64,000 nt of DNA, taken from Oxytricha trifallax. Taxonomy: Eukaryota; Ciliophora; Spirotrichea; Sporadotrichida; Oxytrichidae. Shown here piece by piece: positions 23,016 to 34,199 of the stretch. Location: assembly GCA_000711775.1 (NCBI GenBank), contig ARYC01002447.1:1-64000 (forward strand). Direction: 5' to 3'. Made by a program: the position numbers and the translations under genes. The notes beneath the pieces were generated by a model that did no database searches, had not been told where the DNA came from, and was given only the letters and a program-made list of their open reading frames with translations. Numbering within the stretch: position 1 is the stretch's first letter; each line of letters starts with the position of its first letter.

Positions 23016-24147
23016 CAATTGCATATCTTTTCCAATTTTAACATCACAGAAATCTTTTCATTACTAAATGAAGAAAAATAATAATATTCATCTATCTATG
23101 ATCAATGTATCTGAGGCAAAAATTAGATTGAAATCTATTATATATTATACCAGGTTGGGTAATCTTTTAGCACATCGCAAGCAAAGATCTCAAATATCAC
23201 ATTAACAATACATATATTCCAGTCACTGTTATTATATAGTATGGATCAGTCCATCTCTGTGGATTTTTATTTATGTATTATTTGTTATTAAAATACATAA
23301 AAAGTATCCTCATTATCTCATATCATGCTCTAGTTATCTCTTTTAATTTATGCATTTCTCGGAATTTCCGAATAAAAATGTTTATTGTTATTCATATAGA
23401 GGGACAGTTATTATCTCAAGAAGCAATGGTTCGAGAATCAAATGCATACAACTCTTTATTAAATCATTCATTTTATGATGTAAGACCAAGAATAATATTT
23501 GTGTTTTCCTTATTTATCTTTACGTAACTCAAAAGATATTATGTATTTCACCTTTTAACATCAAACCTTAAGCTTTTAAGCATTTTTATATATTTTTATT
23601 GAGGTATTAAGACTATAAATAAGTCTGAGATTACCAAGCAACTTAATTTCTATTACTGTTCATCGATATATAATATCATAGTTTTACTAATTAATATGGA
23701 TTTGTGAAATTCCAAAATGAAAATAAAAAACATTCTAATATGTTTTGATTTTAGAATATTATGCTCATTCAGAATTGAAGTCCTTTTATTTTTATTTTCT
23801 TGAAATCATTTATACTAATTATTGAATATTAGTGTTTTATACAAAAAGATCGCAATTAATGTGATTTTAAATTATCAACATACTGATTTCACTTGCAATT
23901 AAGATTTATTTCTAATTCTTTTAAAATATATATTTAAAAAGTTTAACTCTCTTAAAAGTAAAAATACTAGTAAAAATACCATTTTGATTTGCTACTAAGC
24001 CAAAATAGAGTATAACTAGAAAATAGAATATACAATTTATGCATGAGAATCATACTCCAAAAAGTTATTATTTTTATTATTATTATAAACAAGAAATATT
24101 GAGACCCTTCAAATTCACTCATAGAAAACAGCAGTTTTTTGGGGTAT
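23016..24147. other. AT-rich stretch, no convincing gene
   Basis: A frame at 23273-23527 is open (part reads IEGQLLSQEAMVRESNAY) but nothing supports it beyond being open. No repeats or RNA genes are seen. Confidence 0.4.
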
Positions 24148-24328
24148 GTTAATTTATTAATAATAATAATAATTTGATCACATTGAGGTCTCTAAGGACC
24201 CCCGATCTTAATAAGCAAATAAGCTTGTAATGGTCAAGCCCTTTTAGTCTAATATATAAAATAATATCATCTATCTGTTCAATCTCTTGGTTGTCTCGAT
24301 TAGATTCTTAAGTTCAATCTAATATCTA

Positions 24329-24589
24329 TCATCCCTCAAAATAATGAGTTCTTGTGAGACCATAACTGTCTTAGGTGAACTCTTCTTAGTAGAATCTGAG
24401 TACGTACTTTTCAATTTCTCTCTCTTCCTCTTCTCTATCAATGGGTCGAACCCCATCATAGACTCCAAAATTTGATTCTTCGAAGGATCTTAGTGTTCTG
24501 TAATTCACTTCGAGGCAGTCTATAGAGTCGCAGACTGGACACCATTTCCCATTTACCTTTAGTTCATGCAATCCCACTTCCTTAGACAT
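24329..24589 (-). CDS. Small Cys-motif protein in retroposon copy B, 86 residues
   Basis: Starts ATGTCTAAGGAAGTG and ends TGA 24329-24331, reading one TAA and one TAG-type codon as Gln. The N-terminal part has WCPVCDSIDCLEV, a CxxC-x4-C pattern that may bind a metal, followed by an acidic/basic run (DREEEEREIEKYV). No family is recognised. It lies immediately upstream of the conserved 3' tail of the element. Confidence 0.4.
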
Positions 24590-24629
24590 CTTTAAATTGA
24601 ATTGTTATTAATTAATATAATAAAAGTCC

Positions 24630-25565
24630 CAAATCTTTTATATATTACTTAGTAAAAGTTCAATCAATTGTATTGGTTAGAATCAAGATTTATCAAATAA
24701 ATCTGATGGGTTTAGGGGTCTCTGGGTTTTCAAAAGTTTCTTTCAGGCTCTTGCCTGATTATTTTTAGTTAGGTATGTATTGTGTTCATACTTGTTTATA
24801 CCTTTTGTTGTTAGTATGTTGATGTCATGTGCTCCTTAATTAGTAGGTGATCCTCTTTTATTATTAAATAGCAAAAGATAGTTGGGTGATTCCTCCCATA
24901 TCTTTGTTAGTTTTGGATCCAATTACATTATAATAATATTTTAAAGGAGTGATTCTCTAATTTATGAATTTTTCCTATTAAATAGGAAATTAAGGTCATG
25001 ACGTATTAGAGATTAATAGGTGTTTATTCATTCGGGTAGGTTGATTTCTAGTTTATCTTCCTATTTAGTAGGTGATGGAGATGTTAAAATTCCATCTTAT
25101 TTCCCGAGGTTTGTATTTTTCCTGCTGCTGTTTCTGAGAGATTTGTTTTGTATTTCTGAGATTTTTGGACAGTGTTAAAACAATTATGTAATGATGTCTT
25201 AGTTAGAGATGTGTTTAAACTGTTGACTAGGTTTCTTCGGTTAAGCCTCAGTGCCAACTTGAAGTTGATATTGTCAAAATGAACAGAGAGTGGACTTTGA
25301 AAGTTGGAGCTAGGTAGTATATTAGTTAAGGATTCATATACTTTTTATGAAGAAGTTCAAATTGCTTGACTCTCAAGGTTATCAATTCAGAAATTAAAAC
25401 ATCCTTATAATGAGAGTGAGTTCTCCTATGACAGACTTTAAAGATTGTTTTCTAGCAGGTTGAGTGACAGGTACTGAAAGAAAGTACTGACTTAAGAGTC
25501 TCAAGCATACATACTCTATGATTATGGCCACTCGTGAGTATGTTAATACTTTCTTTGTTAAGCAT
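24630..25565 (-). pseudogene. 5' coding remnant of retroposon copy B
   Basis: Two overlapping minus-strand frames fill this part: 25248-25565, starting ATGCTTAACAAAGAAAGT (105 codons), and a following frame from about 25340 to 24690 (contains RLNRRNLVNSLNTSLTK and QHLHHLLNRKINQKSTYP). They would need a frameshift to join. They are comparable in position to the 415-residue frame of copy A but not alignable by eye. Unknown function. Confidence 0.3.
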
Positions 25566-25949
25566 ACCTACGAATTCAAGATTCGTCAGGAGGAGAGCGC
25601 TTGTCGGACTACCTCAGGCATGGTTCATACCTTTAACTTTTAGAACGGTTCGTCTTGTCCCCCTCGTTCCAACCCAAATCTATTAACTTTTTAAGTTAAT
25701 GTTATTTATTAATAAAATAGTAAAATATTTATGAATTACAAGTGAAATTGAGAAAATTTACAGAAAAATATATTGCAATCTATAAGTTTTTATTAATGTT
25801 ATGAGAAATATGTATTACAATAAAAGCTAAATTAAGAAGTAAATTCGATAAGTATAAAATATATTTAAAAAATGGACAATTAAAATGTAAGAATTTATTC
25901 ATTTTATATGATATTCAATAAATATTAAAAGATAATTGTCATTTGAGAA

Positions 25950-28010
25950 GGCGCTGGCAAAATAGATAACTAAAAGCAGCTACTAGTGTGATGATGAAAT
26001 TCTCAGTGTCTATAGAATAAGAAAAGAACAAAGGTTTAAAGGAAAATTTTCAACAAACACTTGGCAGATAATTAAAGAATTCAAAACTAAGAAAGTAAAA
26101 TTCAATAATTTAAAGACAGAACTACCAAACAATAATAAATTTTTGTTAAAATATGCTATAGAAGAGAGATTCAATTATATAAAACAACTGAAGGATAGTA
26201 AAAAGAAATGAGAAAATTGCTAAAAATAAAGATCCAAAAGAAGCCATTAAAATTCCTAACAAAAAGAGGTAGATCAAGACTAAGACAATAGTATTATTTT
26301 AAATAATTCTACAGAATGTCAAAGATTTGACCATAAAATGAAGCAAGATTAGTTATTTAGAGAAATTAAAAACAAAAAATATGAATACAAAGATTTTTTA
26401 GAAATCAGTCTAAAAAAAAAGAAAATTGGTGTCAAAAACTAAAACACTACTCTGGCAAGAAATGTAGGAGTAACTGCAATTAACAGTGGCAAACACGAAA
26501 TTAAAAAAATATAAATAACTTATTCTTTAAACGATATTAAAATAGGTGGGTTCTCGCCACACATATTAACTGTATAAATCCCTCTTTATTGAAATAATGA
26601 AGTCTAAAAACTCCAGAATCGAATAGTAAAAATTATCAAATCGTTGAAAGAGAAGAGCCATAAACAAAGGATTGAACAGAAGATTTTAATTTCCACATCT
26701 AAAAATAGAGGAAGAGAATGAACAAAAGGTTCTAAGGAATCTATTCTCAAGGAGTTGATGCTCATTCGAAAGGGAACTAACTAGATCAAATCTTCTCAAA
26801 CGTAGAAAAGATCAATTGGTAAAAGAATTAAATGAGTTTAATAAAACATAAACCATTCCAAATGAGCTCAAAAATAAATATTACTTAGACGATTTTAACA
26901 TTCTGATAAAGAAAGAACAACTTAATTTTATGAAATAAGTAGCAATATTGAAAGACCTTAGTGAAATAAGAAAGCTAACCTAAAATATAAGATATGGCAA
27001 GACCTAAATATAAATGGAATATTTTGAGGATTAACAAGAAAGCAAATTCAAAGAGAGAAATTGGAATTAGTAATCAATGGTCTGGGTAGTTATGAATAAC
27101 TATGCTAAAATCAGAGATAATCATAATATAGTGGATTTAGGCAAGAAGGGACATGAAAAATACTGTCTTTACAAAAATGAAGTTAAATGTTTTTTATATG
27201 TGGTAAGAAGACAAGCGAAGAATCATAAAAAATGTCAACCAATAAAATGAATTACCATAGAAGATGAGAGAATTGAGTTGGGAAAAAATTATTAGGCATT
27301 AGACTTTATGGTTAGCTTTTCTTACACAAGAGAATGAGACTAAATACATATAAGTAGACAGAGAAGGACCAGGAATTTGGGACATATTGCATTTATGGAA
27401 TGTTAAAGAATGTAATTTTACAAAGCTATTAGTTCCGATGATTCTGATTGGCATTTGATTCTTAAATTATATTAATGTTAAAAACTATTTGCCAGAAAAA
27501 TAACATATAAGTTGAATGAAAGCTATATTTTGATTACATAAAAGAAGGGAAACTTATTTTACTAAGCATTTATCAAAATGAGTAGTACTCATAAATTAGT
27601 AATGCAAGCAAGACCATTAGTAATTAATTCACATTTACAGAAATAATAGTTAGTATTTTTGAAATCAAAATTGTTATTATAATAGAAATTACTATTCAAA
27701 GTGAACAATAGAACCAAACTAAACTTAATTATATTACTAGAATATGAAAAACTAAAAGAAGATGAATAAATATAAAGAAGCATACCTACTAGTTGATCTT
27801 AAATAAACATATGATTCAGTTTAGAAAAAACAAATTACTTTTGATATGAAAAAACGAAAGTTAATCAGAAAGATTTAGAGATAGTCATTTTAATTGAGCT
27901 GCTTTACACAGGGAACAGAATAAAATATGAAGAAAAGGAGATAAACACTGACGAATAGGTGACCTAAGGTCAGTCGGTTAACTGAAGTTACTATAATAAG
28001 TGAATTATAG
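25950..28010 (+). pseudogene. Decayed LINE with reverse-transcriptase motifs
   Basis: The clearest signal is KEAYLLVDLKQTYDSV at about 27777-27824, which fits RT motif A of non-LTR retrotransposons (usual form LLVDLKKAYDSV). After one base shift near 27885 it continues LLYTGNRIKYEEKEI ... VTQGQSVN, fitting the region leading into motif B. Upstream, long lysine-rich frames (RIRKEQRFKGKFSTNTWQ, KYAIEERFNYIKQLKD) extend to about 25950 with several TGA and shifts. The C-terminal catalytic box (usually xADD) was not found, so the element appears 3'-truncated. It does not carry the GGGGGTCCC tail of the other retroposons. Confidence 0.55.
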
Positions 28011-29077
28011 AAATAAAAATCATTCACCATTCAAAATAAAATATACACCCAAATCATATAATAGAATTGTGATTATTCTTATAATTAAAATTCATGATAA
28101 AAAATAGCTTTGCAAATGAGTACTTATATTTTTATCAAAATTTCATAATGTTTGGATAATTATATTCGATACTTATAATTATAATTAATTTTGGATTAAC
28201 TGCAATAAAAAATGAATAGCGATGTTTGAAGTAAAATTAAATAAAAATTAATTCATTTTTATAAATGTTTCTTTTCTGATATTGAATCATGAATTATTGA
28301 TAAATTAGATAGTTATAGATGTTTATATCAATGATAAATATTTTAAAGATAATGAATATCAGAATTATTAAAAATAAACTAATATTTTAGATTATCAGAT
28401 TAATATTAAAATAAAATATTATATTAAATTGTATTATTGAACATCTTATAAATTATTAATTAAATACCAAACATTAGGAAATATTACTCTTTTTTTAAAT
28501 AAAAACTGCTAATATTTATATATTTAACATTTTAATCATTTGTAATTAAAGAAAATATTGTTAAAACAGAGTAATTTGTGAATGTATCACTATGATATAT
28601 AGCTGTAAATAAAAAAATATTTTATGAATGTTTACATATGATTTTTCATAATCATTTCATTTACTCTAATTTTTTTGAAATGAAATGACTAGAAATAATA
28701 ATCAAGCTATTAATATTATTTCATTTATTCACCAATGCTTTTACAGTATAATTTCTGTATTTTTGTGTTATTATAGTTCTTGAAAAGGTAATCGAGATTG
28801 TCTTTCTCAAGATTAATAGTAAAGTGGATTGGATGAGTCAACCATCCTTTCATGCCATTTAAGTTTATCTTGTATCTTTTTCGTTGCTTATAAAGTTCAA
28901 GTCGATAATTCTTTTACCCAGAGATAGCAAATCTAGTAATCCTAATATTTATAATTAGCTGTTGCTATCGTTGTGTATTTTTGAACAATTCTAAATTTCT
29001 AGTATCCATTAGTACTGATTAATAATAAGACTTATTTATAGCAAACAATTGCGAAAGCTAGAAAGTTATATTTAGCA
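28011..29077. other. AT-rich stretch, nothing identified
   Basis: No coding bias, repeats or RNA genes are apparent. GC rises a little at 28780-28940 without a convincing frame. Confidence 0.5.
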
Positions 29078-29550
29078 TGAGGTTACCATCCTTAAGCATT
29101 CACAAGAAGAAGTTGGCTGAAATAATTGAGTAAAGTCATTGCTTTACAGCAGTCTATAGTTGCTATGATTGAAGCTCTAAATCTCAAAAATGCATAATGA
29201 TGAAGATAACAATAAGAGTATTTTATATTTGATGAGACTGAGGAGAACGAGGAGTCTGAGGAGGGTGAGGGGTACGAGGAGAATGAGGAGAACTAGGAGT
29301 CTGAGGAGGGTGAGGGGTACGAGGAGAATGAGGAAAACAAGTTCAAAGAGGAAACCCAGGAAAAAGAGATAACTGAGGAAAGCAAGTATAAAGAATTCCA
29401 AAAACAACTTCTATCTGGAATGCTTCAAATGGGAACTACTAATGATTATCAACAACAGGTAGACAACAAAATGAAGTTAGGTTAGCTTAATATACAATTC
29501 TAATAAAAACTTGCTCCAACTTAAAACATTCTTCTTGAATGACTTATGAT
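29078..29550 (+). pseudogene. Acidic repeat protein remnant
   Basis: A start ATGAGGTTACCATCC at 29078 is followed by KKKLAEIIEQ, then in shifted frames QQSIVAMIEALNLKN and a strongly acidic block. The acidic block has two 45-nt direct repeats (29240-29284 and 29285-29329), each coding ENxESEEGEGYEENE-like sequence. It goes on to EETQEKEITEESKYKEFQ and LLSGMLQMGTTNDYQQ, then TGA. At least two frame changes are needed. On the opposite strand the repeat reads as a Leu-rich hydrophobic peptide, which I treat as a shadow. It precedes the TBE-like transposase remnant and may belong to the same element. Confidence 0.4.
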
Positions 29551-29759
29551 GAAGTTGTACAGGATTAAAACTATAAACTCATTAAATCTTTTGATGATAA
29601 TCATAAAATCAGCTTCATACAACTTAGACGGGAAACCTATGCTTACCAATTAAAAGATAAAATAACATGATGACTTCTAATAACAATATTATCAGTTTTT
29701 AATTAATTTGAAATCACAATACTAACACACACACCCCTCCTTATTAGCAAATCAGTAAA

Positions 29760-30755
29760 ATGCTGAATCAACCAGGAGCTTTGACCAACTAGCACGACTT
29801 TATACTTTATCTCAGGTATGAATGACTAAATCCTAATCAAGACTCTCCTGTCTACTTAATCTTCAAACTTATCTTACTAGCATTCCTTGTTCAATAATTC
29901 AATAGATTTATAGACTCTAAAGTTCGTAATCCTATGCAGATACACATATCTGAAGCATGAACAAGCTATCTCATGACAATATTGATTTCCTAACGAGCTA
30001 GAACTCATTACAAAGGCAGGTAGAAATGACTTTTGCAGAAAGATGCGTGATGCTACACAGAAAGTTCCCTGAGCTAGGAATTTTTCCCTCTAAAATTTAT
30101 CGTATTTATTAAGAAAAAGGAATAAAAAGAAAGTTCATTAGTGTGTACAAAAACATGAGTTACAACTTTGAAACTTATAACGTGTGAGCTGTTTTAAGAG
30201 ATGAGAAGCAAACTTTCTGATGCTATACAATAAGATATGAAACTAGTATTCATAGAAGAGGTGATGCTTTCTTACTCTACCAATCTCAAGCAAGGGTGCA
30301 GTAATCGGCATCTCAATATAATTTTGAAAGACAAACTTTAATTCACAAAGAGTATTGCTGTAGTAGCAGGAGTTTCTCTTGACAAATGTCTGGAACTATA
30401 TTTTAGTTATGATAAGTCAGAGAACATTAAAAAGTTTTATGATTTCATCATAGGCTTGCATGATCAAAATTAGAGAAATAAGCTTGCAATGATTCTTGAT
30501 AATCTAAGAGTACATCATAGTAAAAATATCAAAGCTTTGACTGAAGATTTCGGAATCACTCTCATTTTCACTCCACCAAACTAGCATCAATACAACCCTA
30601 TAGAGAACTACTTTTCGGTTCTTATAAACTACTTCAAGAGGATGAAGATGAAGATAGTCTAATAGGACTAGAAGTATGATGCGAAAAGAGTTTTTAGATA
30701 AGCATTCCCCAGTGTGAATGATGGTGTTATAAAAGAAATATGCAAGAAAAAATGA
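29760..30755 (+). pseudogene. TBE-like DDE transposase, diverged and decayed
   Basis: The N-terminal part starts MLNQPGALTNQHDFI. In the next frame VMLHRKFPELGIFPSKIY matches the TBE segment IMFHRQFPELKISAQSVA. The final frame has LAMILDNLRVHHSKN and QYNPIENYFSVLINYF, the second Asp and the Glu of the DDE triad, with 34 residues between them exactly as in the TBEs here. The first Asp is probably in VLRDEKQTF. Frame changes near 30015 and 30305, and several in-frame TGAs (29823, 29958, 30185, 30218), break it. Some TGAs stand where Trp would fit. Ends TGA 30753-30755. It belongs to the IS630/Tc1/mariner superfamily. Confidence 0.7.
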
Positions 30756-30894
30756 AGAAGTTTAATTTATGATGTTATTTTAAATTATGCTAATTATAAC
30801 TCATAAGTTAAATCTGATTGCGTTGTTGTTAATTGTGACAGCAACTGATTAAGACTCAAACTTAGTGGTGTTCATATCTAAGAGCCGAGATCCA

Positions 30895-31272
30895 TCACTA
30901 GGTTTGATTCCTTTTCTAGCTGAGGCATGCTCTATTCCCCTGAACCGCTTAAGTGACAATACTTTAGGAGGTGATTGCTTATGTTATCTGCCCTTCATTA
31001 GCTTAGTAGAAGCTTTCAGGAGTTGCATAGTCCTCCAAGATTTTTCTTTATATAATTTAATTTAAGGCAGGATAAGATATTTGAAATAAAGGGATAGCTG
31101 GTAAGTTGCGAGAACTAATCATCTTAGATAAGGATGAAGTCATTCTACTATCTTTAGCCATCACACTGTTCCTCCTTGACTTGTTGATAATGTGTGCGAG
31201 ATACTCTGGCTGAATTGTATTAAGAAAATTGAAGAAGTATTGTCTGTCTATAGGTTTGAATTTCCCTAACAA
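30895..31272 (-). pseudogene. 22-kDa-like gene of the diverged TBE relative, 5' end cut off
   Basis: The frame runs from the TBE-2 junction to TGA 30895-30897 (126 codons). Its first part, RQYFFNFLNTIQPEYL ... HIINKSRR, aligns with the TBE 22-kDa segment RNYFFGILATIKGDYL ... EIIQESQK, and PAIPLFQIS falls where TBEs have ELQKHPYIS. It is convergent with the transposase, as in TBEs. The N-terminal third is missing because TBE-2 begins 3 bp away. The part beyond PLFQIS differs from the TBE tail, so the candidate intron cannot be judged here. Confidence 0.6.
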
Positions 31273-31416
31273 ATCAAAACCCCAAAACCCCTTAATGAGG
31301 TTTATAAGTGCTTTGATTTGTAGGGAATTTTGTTAGGGGTTGGGGTTATTAATAGGTTTTAATGTGAAATTTATAGTAAATGTAATTAATTTAATCACTC
31401 AAAATGCACTTTTGGA

Positions 31417-32839
31417 TCATATGGTAGAGGTCTGAAGTTTATCTTACTTAACCACAACTCTATTTGCTCTATTGATATGTCTAAACTTGAGTTTGGTTTG
31501 ATTATTATTTATTCTGCCATTTGTTTTATTGATTGAGAGACTCTGGATTTGTCTATAGACTATTTTATTCTTTCCTTTGCATCTTTCTCGCACCTTGTAG
31601 ATTAGTAATCGCTGCGTAGCATTTCGCACTCTATTATTCTTGCAGCTAAAGCCCACACATCCCACTAAAGTCTCCATCTCTCCAGTCTTCTCTTTCTGGA
31701 TAGTACCCTTGAGTTCCATTACAGTTCCAAGTCTTGATACCTCCACTCTTTAGGCTCTGTTGAAATCGATTATTGCTACTCTTACTGATGAAAAGTCTAT
31801 CATTATATTTTCTGGCTTCAAATCTCTATGAGCAAACCCTAACTTGTTAAGCTCTTTAATACCTTGGATGGTCTGAGTTGCTATTTAGCCAAGTTACTTA
31901 TGATTCCATTAATCTGTTATGAAATCTCTTAGGGTCATTTCATTGAGTTGGAGTCTGAAAGCAACATGATCTTTGGCAAGGAGAACAGCATCTAGCTTGA
32001 TTAAGTAACTACACTCTTTAAACTTTGCTTGAGTGAGTACTTGATACTCATTTGTAAACTCCATTTAATATTTATCATCACTTAAGATATAGCTGAAGGG
32101 ATACACCTTGTATGCGTATTGATGATTATTGATAACTTTCTTACCAAAGGAGTCTTCTAATATAAGGTATCTTTAAAAAGAAGTGTCTAGGTCAACTTAG
32201 GCAAGAACAGGAATCTTTTTATATTGAATCTTGATCATGATTTTTGTTTTCAGAGGTCAGTTGGTTGCGAGCCTTCTTAACGTACACTAACTCTCTAGCT
32301 TATTCAAGCACTACGACCTTAGAATATTCCCTCGCTTTTCTTTTGTTGAGAAGCTTCAGCTCAACTTCATGATTCTCAACTTCTATTTCTTTCTTGTGGG
32401 CTTTTAAAAGATGCTTCTTTAAGTCTCTTGTGTGAGAGTACTGTTTATGGCACTAAAGGCAATCAGACTTTCCATCAACTTTGTCGTACTTTAAGTATAC
32501 AGTAGGCTTAGCTTCCTTATGGACCTTCATATGCCTGTACCAGCTAGATTATTGAGTGAAGTCTCTTTCACATAGCTCACAAAAATAGACTTCAACTTCT
32601 TCAGTTTGTATAGGAATTTCATTAATACCTTTCTCCTCCTCTCTGTCTCCCACACACTTGTTTGCCATTTATTTTCTATTATTAATTTCTATTTTAATAA
32701 TATAGACCTCAAGTGATAGCTCTGGTAGCTCCTTATGAGAATTCATCTCACAGCTTTCGCACTTTTTATTGCTGCCAAAGGTAAGTCTCATTTAGTTTGA
32801 TGGAAGTGCTGTTGTTTTTCTTAAAATGTTAGCGCTCAT
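31417..32839 (-). pseudogene. TBE-2 zinc-finger/kinase gene (57-kDa ORF), frameshifted
   Basis: Starts ATGAGCGCTAACATT at 32839. Two C2H2 fingers are present: CELCERDF ... YRHMKVH and CLQCHKQY ... KKHLLKAH. The kinase-like half has AHRDLKPENIM with an intact catalytic Asp, IIDFNRA for the DFG region and, after a one-base deletion near 31710, the GTxGYYPE segment. Another shift occurs near 32245 (a run reading KNKNHDQDSI instead of the TBE-4 sequence). The frame ends at TGA 31417-31419. The gene is divergent from the 22-kDa gene. Fingers plus kinase in one protein is characteristic of TBEs; substrate and activity are unknown. Confidence 0.8.
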
Positions 32840-33004
32840 ATTTAAATTTGAATTTAAAATTATAAAACTGCCTCTATAACTGAGAGCTTATATGAGAGCT
32901 TTGCAAGCCTACAAGTTTCAAGGGAAGTTTTTAGAGTATTAGAGAAGAAATATGAGTGTTAAGAGACGATCCAGCTCTAAATATGGGTGAGGAAGTAACC
33001 ATTT

Positions 33005-33210
33005 TTACAATCAATAATAAGTTTATTATAGTACGTACCGATTTAGGAGGTGAACCTAATTAAGTACGTACTGGTTTAGAAGGTATTCTGTGATTTTATG
33101 ATTAAAATTAGGGTGCTCCTAATTAAGTACTAGCTTTAATTAATGCTCCTAATTAAGTACTAGCATTTTAGGAGTTGCTCCTAATTAAATACGTACCAAT
33201 CTAAATTTAA
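33005..33210. promoter_or_regulatory. Repeated GTAC-centred motifs between divergent TBE-2 genes
   Basis: The block GCTCCTAATTAAGTACTAGC recurs with variants, together with AGTACGTACTGG and GTACGTACCAATT, in the space between the kinase and 22-kDa starts. The same array occurs in TBE-3 (46235-46420) and, reversed, in TBE-4 (60860-60990). Conservation plus position suggests a bidirectional control region, possibly bound by an element-encoded finger protein. Binding is a guess. Confidence 0.45.
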
Positions 33211-33412
33211 AAATATGGAACTATAACAGTAGAAATTGATATTAATCTCTCAAATTGAAACCAGTTCTCTAAACCTTCTCCATATCCTTCTTAGAGGTTG
33301 GCCTCCTATAGGATGCCCATATTTAATAGTAAGTTCTATAGAGGTATATAATTGAAATCAATAAACTTAAATTTGAATATCATTTCTTCGATCTGTAAAC
33401 AAGATAGAGTCA

Positions 33413-34190
33413 ATGAATGATGTAATGAAAAGAGTGCAAGCACAAGAATTGATTCAAAGATTTAGAAGCAAGGAGGATTTGCATCGCTACCTGGTGCAGC
33501 AAGGTAATAAACTCATAGTTGCTAATCTTTATTATGTAGTTGGTTTGTTCTTGCCAACGATGGAAGGTACTAAAATATCATTTCTAAGAGCGATACTCTG
33601 CGAAGAGAAGAAAGAATTGAAAACTTAAGATGTAAAGTTTGCAGAGATTCCAAACTATCCAGAAATCTCAGTGACTAACTTATACTATGATGCTATGAAT
33701 GACCCAGAGGTTTCGCAGTACCTGCCTACTAAGAGCAGTTGTCAAATAAACTACCTGAAAGAAACTATTTCTTTGGCATACTTGCAACAATTAAAGGTGA
33801 TTACTTGAAAGAAATTATTCAAGAATCTCATAAGAAAAGGTACAGCATCTCTTCAGAAGATAAGGATAAACAGGGGATCAAGATAAGTGAGAGCTGGCTA
33901 TAAGAGTTGCAGAAGCACCCATATATTTCAAGTAAGATTTGTAGTTTAACTCTTTAGAAAAATCTGGTACTGGCATCTTCTTGATGAAGGAATAGAGCAA
34001 GCTTCACAGAGAGCGAAAGTCGCAGACAAAGTATGAAGTTAGCAAGAGACTTTATTCAAATATTTAGCCTCCAGAGTCAATGAACATAGATGCAGGAGCT
34101 GGCAGCAAGAGAAGAAACTTAGGAGGAGGGAAGCAAGAAATAGAAGAAAAGAAAGAGAAGCCAGCTCCCTCTAAAGAATTTTAAATGTGA
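33413..34190 (+). pseudogene. TBE-2 22-kDa ORF gene with candidate 26-nt intron; one frameshift
   Basis: Begins ATGAATGATGTAATG (the upstream MES start of TBE-4 is changed to ATA here). Conserved blocks: LIQRFRSKEDLHRYLVQQ, GLFLPTMEGTKISFLRAI. A one-base deletion near 33738 shifts the frame. After KHPYIS a 26-nt segment 33932-33957 (GTAAGATTTG ... CTCTTTAG) can be removed, giving KKSGTGIFLMKEQSKLHR, then a tail with INIDAGAG-type sequence, SKRRN and a Lys/Glu/Pro-rich end before TGA 34188-34190. The spliced product would be about 250 residues; the unspliced frame stops at ~190, which is the classical 22 kDa. Function unknown. Confidence 0.8.
33932..33957 (+). other. Candidate 26-nt intron in the TBE-2 22-kDa gene
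   Basis: Starts GTAAGATTTG and ends ACTCTTTAG; it is the positional equivalent of 2719-2744 in TBE-1, with the same length. In TBE-3 (47151-47176) the last two bases are AT, and in TBE-4 (60162-60187, minus strand) GG, so the acceptor is lost in those two copies. Confidence 0.6.
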
Positions 34191-34199
34191 CTTATATAT

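Larger units (their letters stand above)
24148..25715 (-). mobile_element. Retroposon-like element, copy B (1.54 kb)
   Basis: Minus orientation. The 3' end carries the family motif GATCGGGGGTCCTTAGAGA at 24176-24206 and an ATT-type triplet tail. Target duplications differ by one base: GTTAATTTATTAATAA (24148-24163) and GTTATTTATTAATAA (25701-25715). Both resemble the target of copy A (TTTATTTATTAATA), which suggests insertion preference. The 5' end AAAAGTTAATAGATTTGGG resembles copy A. Coding frames inside are short and different from copies A and C. Confidence 0.7.
29700..31274 (+). mobile_element. Diverged TBE-related transposon remnant, truncated at TBE-2
   Basis: It has a TBE-like transposase remnant on the plus strand and, convergent to it, a gene similar to the TBE 22-kDa ORF. 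This is the same relative arrangement as in true TBEs. The kinase part and the right terminus are missing because TBE-2 begins at 31275. No G4T4 left terminus is recognised. Both proteins are far from the other four copies, so this is an old or separate family. Confidence 0.65.

Noticed and set aside
29177..29407. Leu-rich hydrophobic frame on the minus strand
   Set aside because: It is the antisense of the GAG-rich acidic repeat (29240-29329); the plus-strand acidic reading has matching flanking sequence, the hydrophobic one does not.
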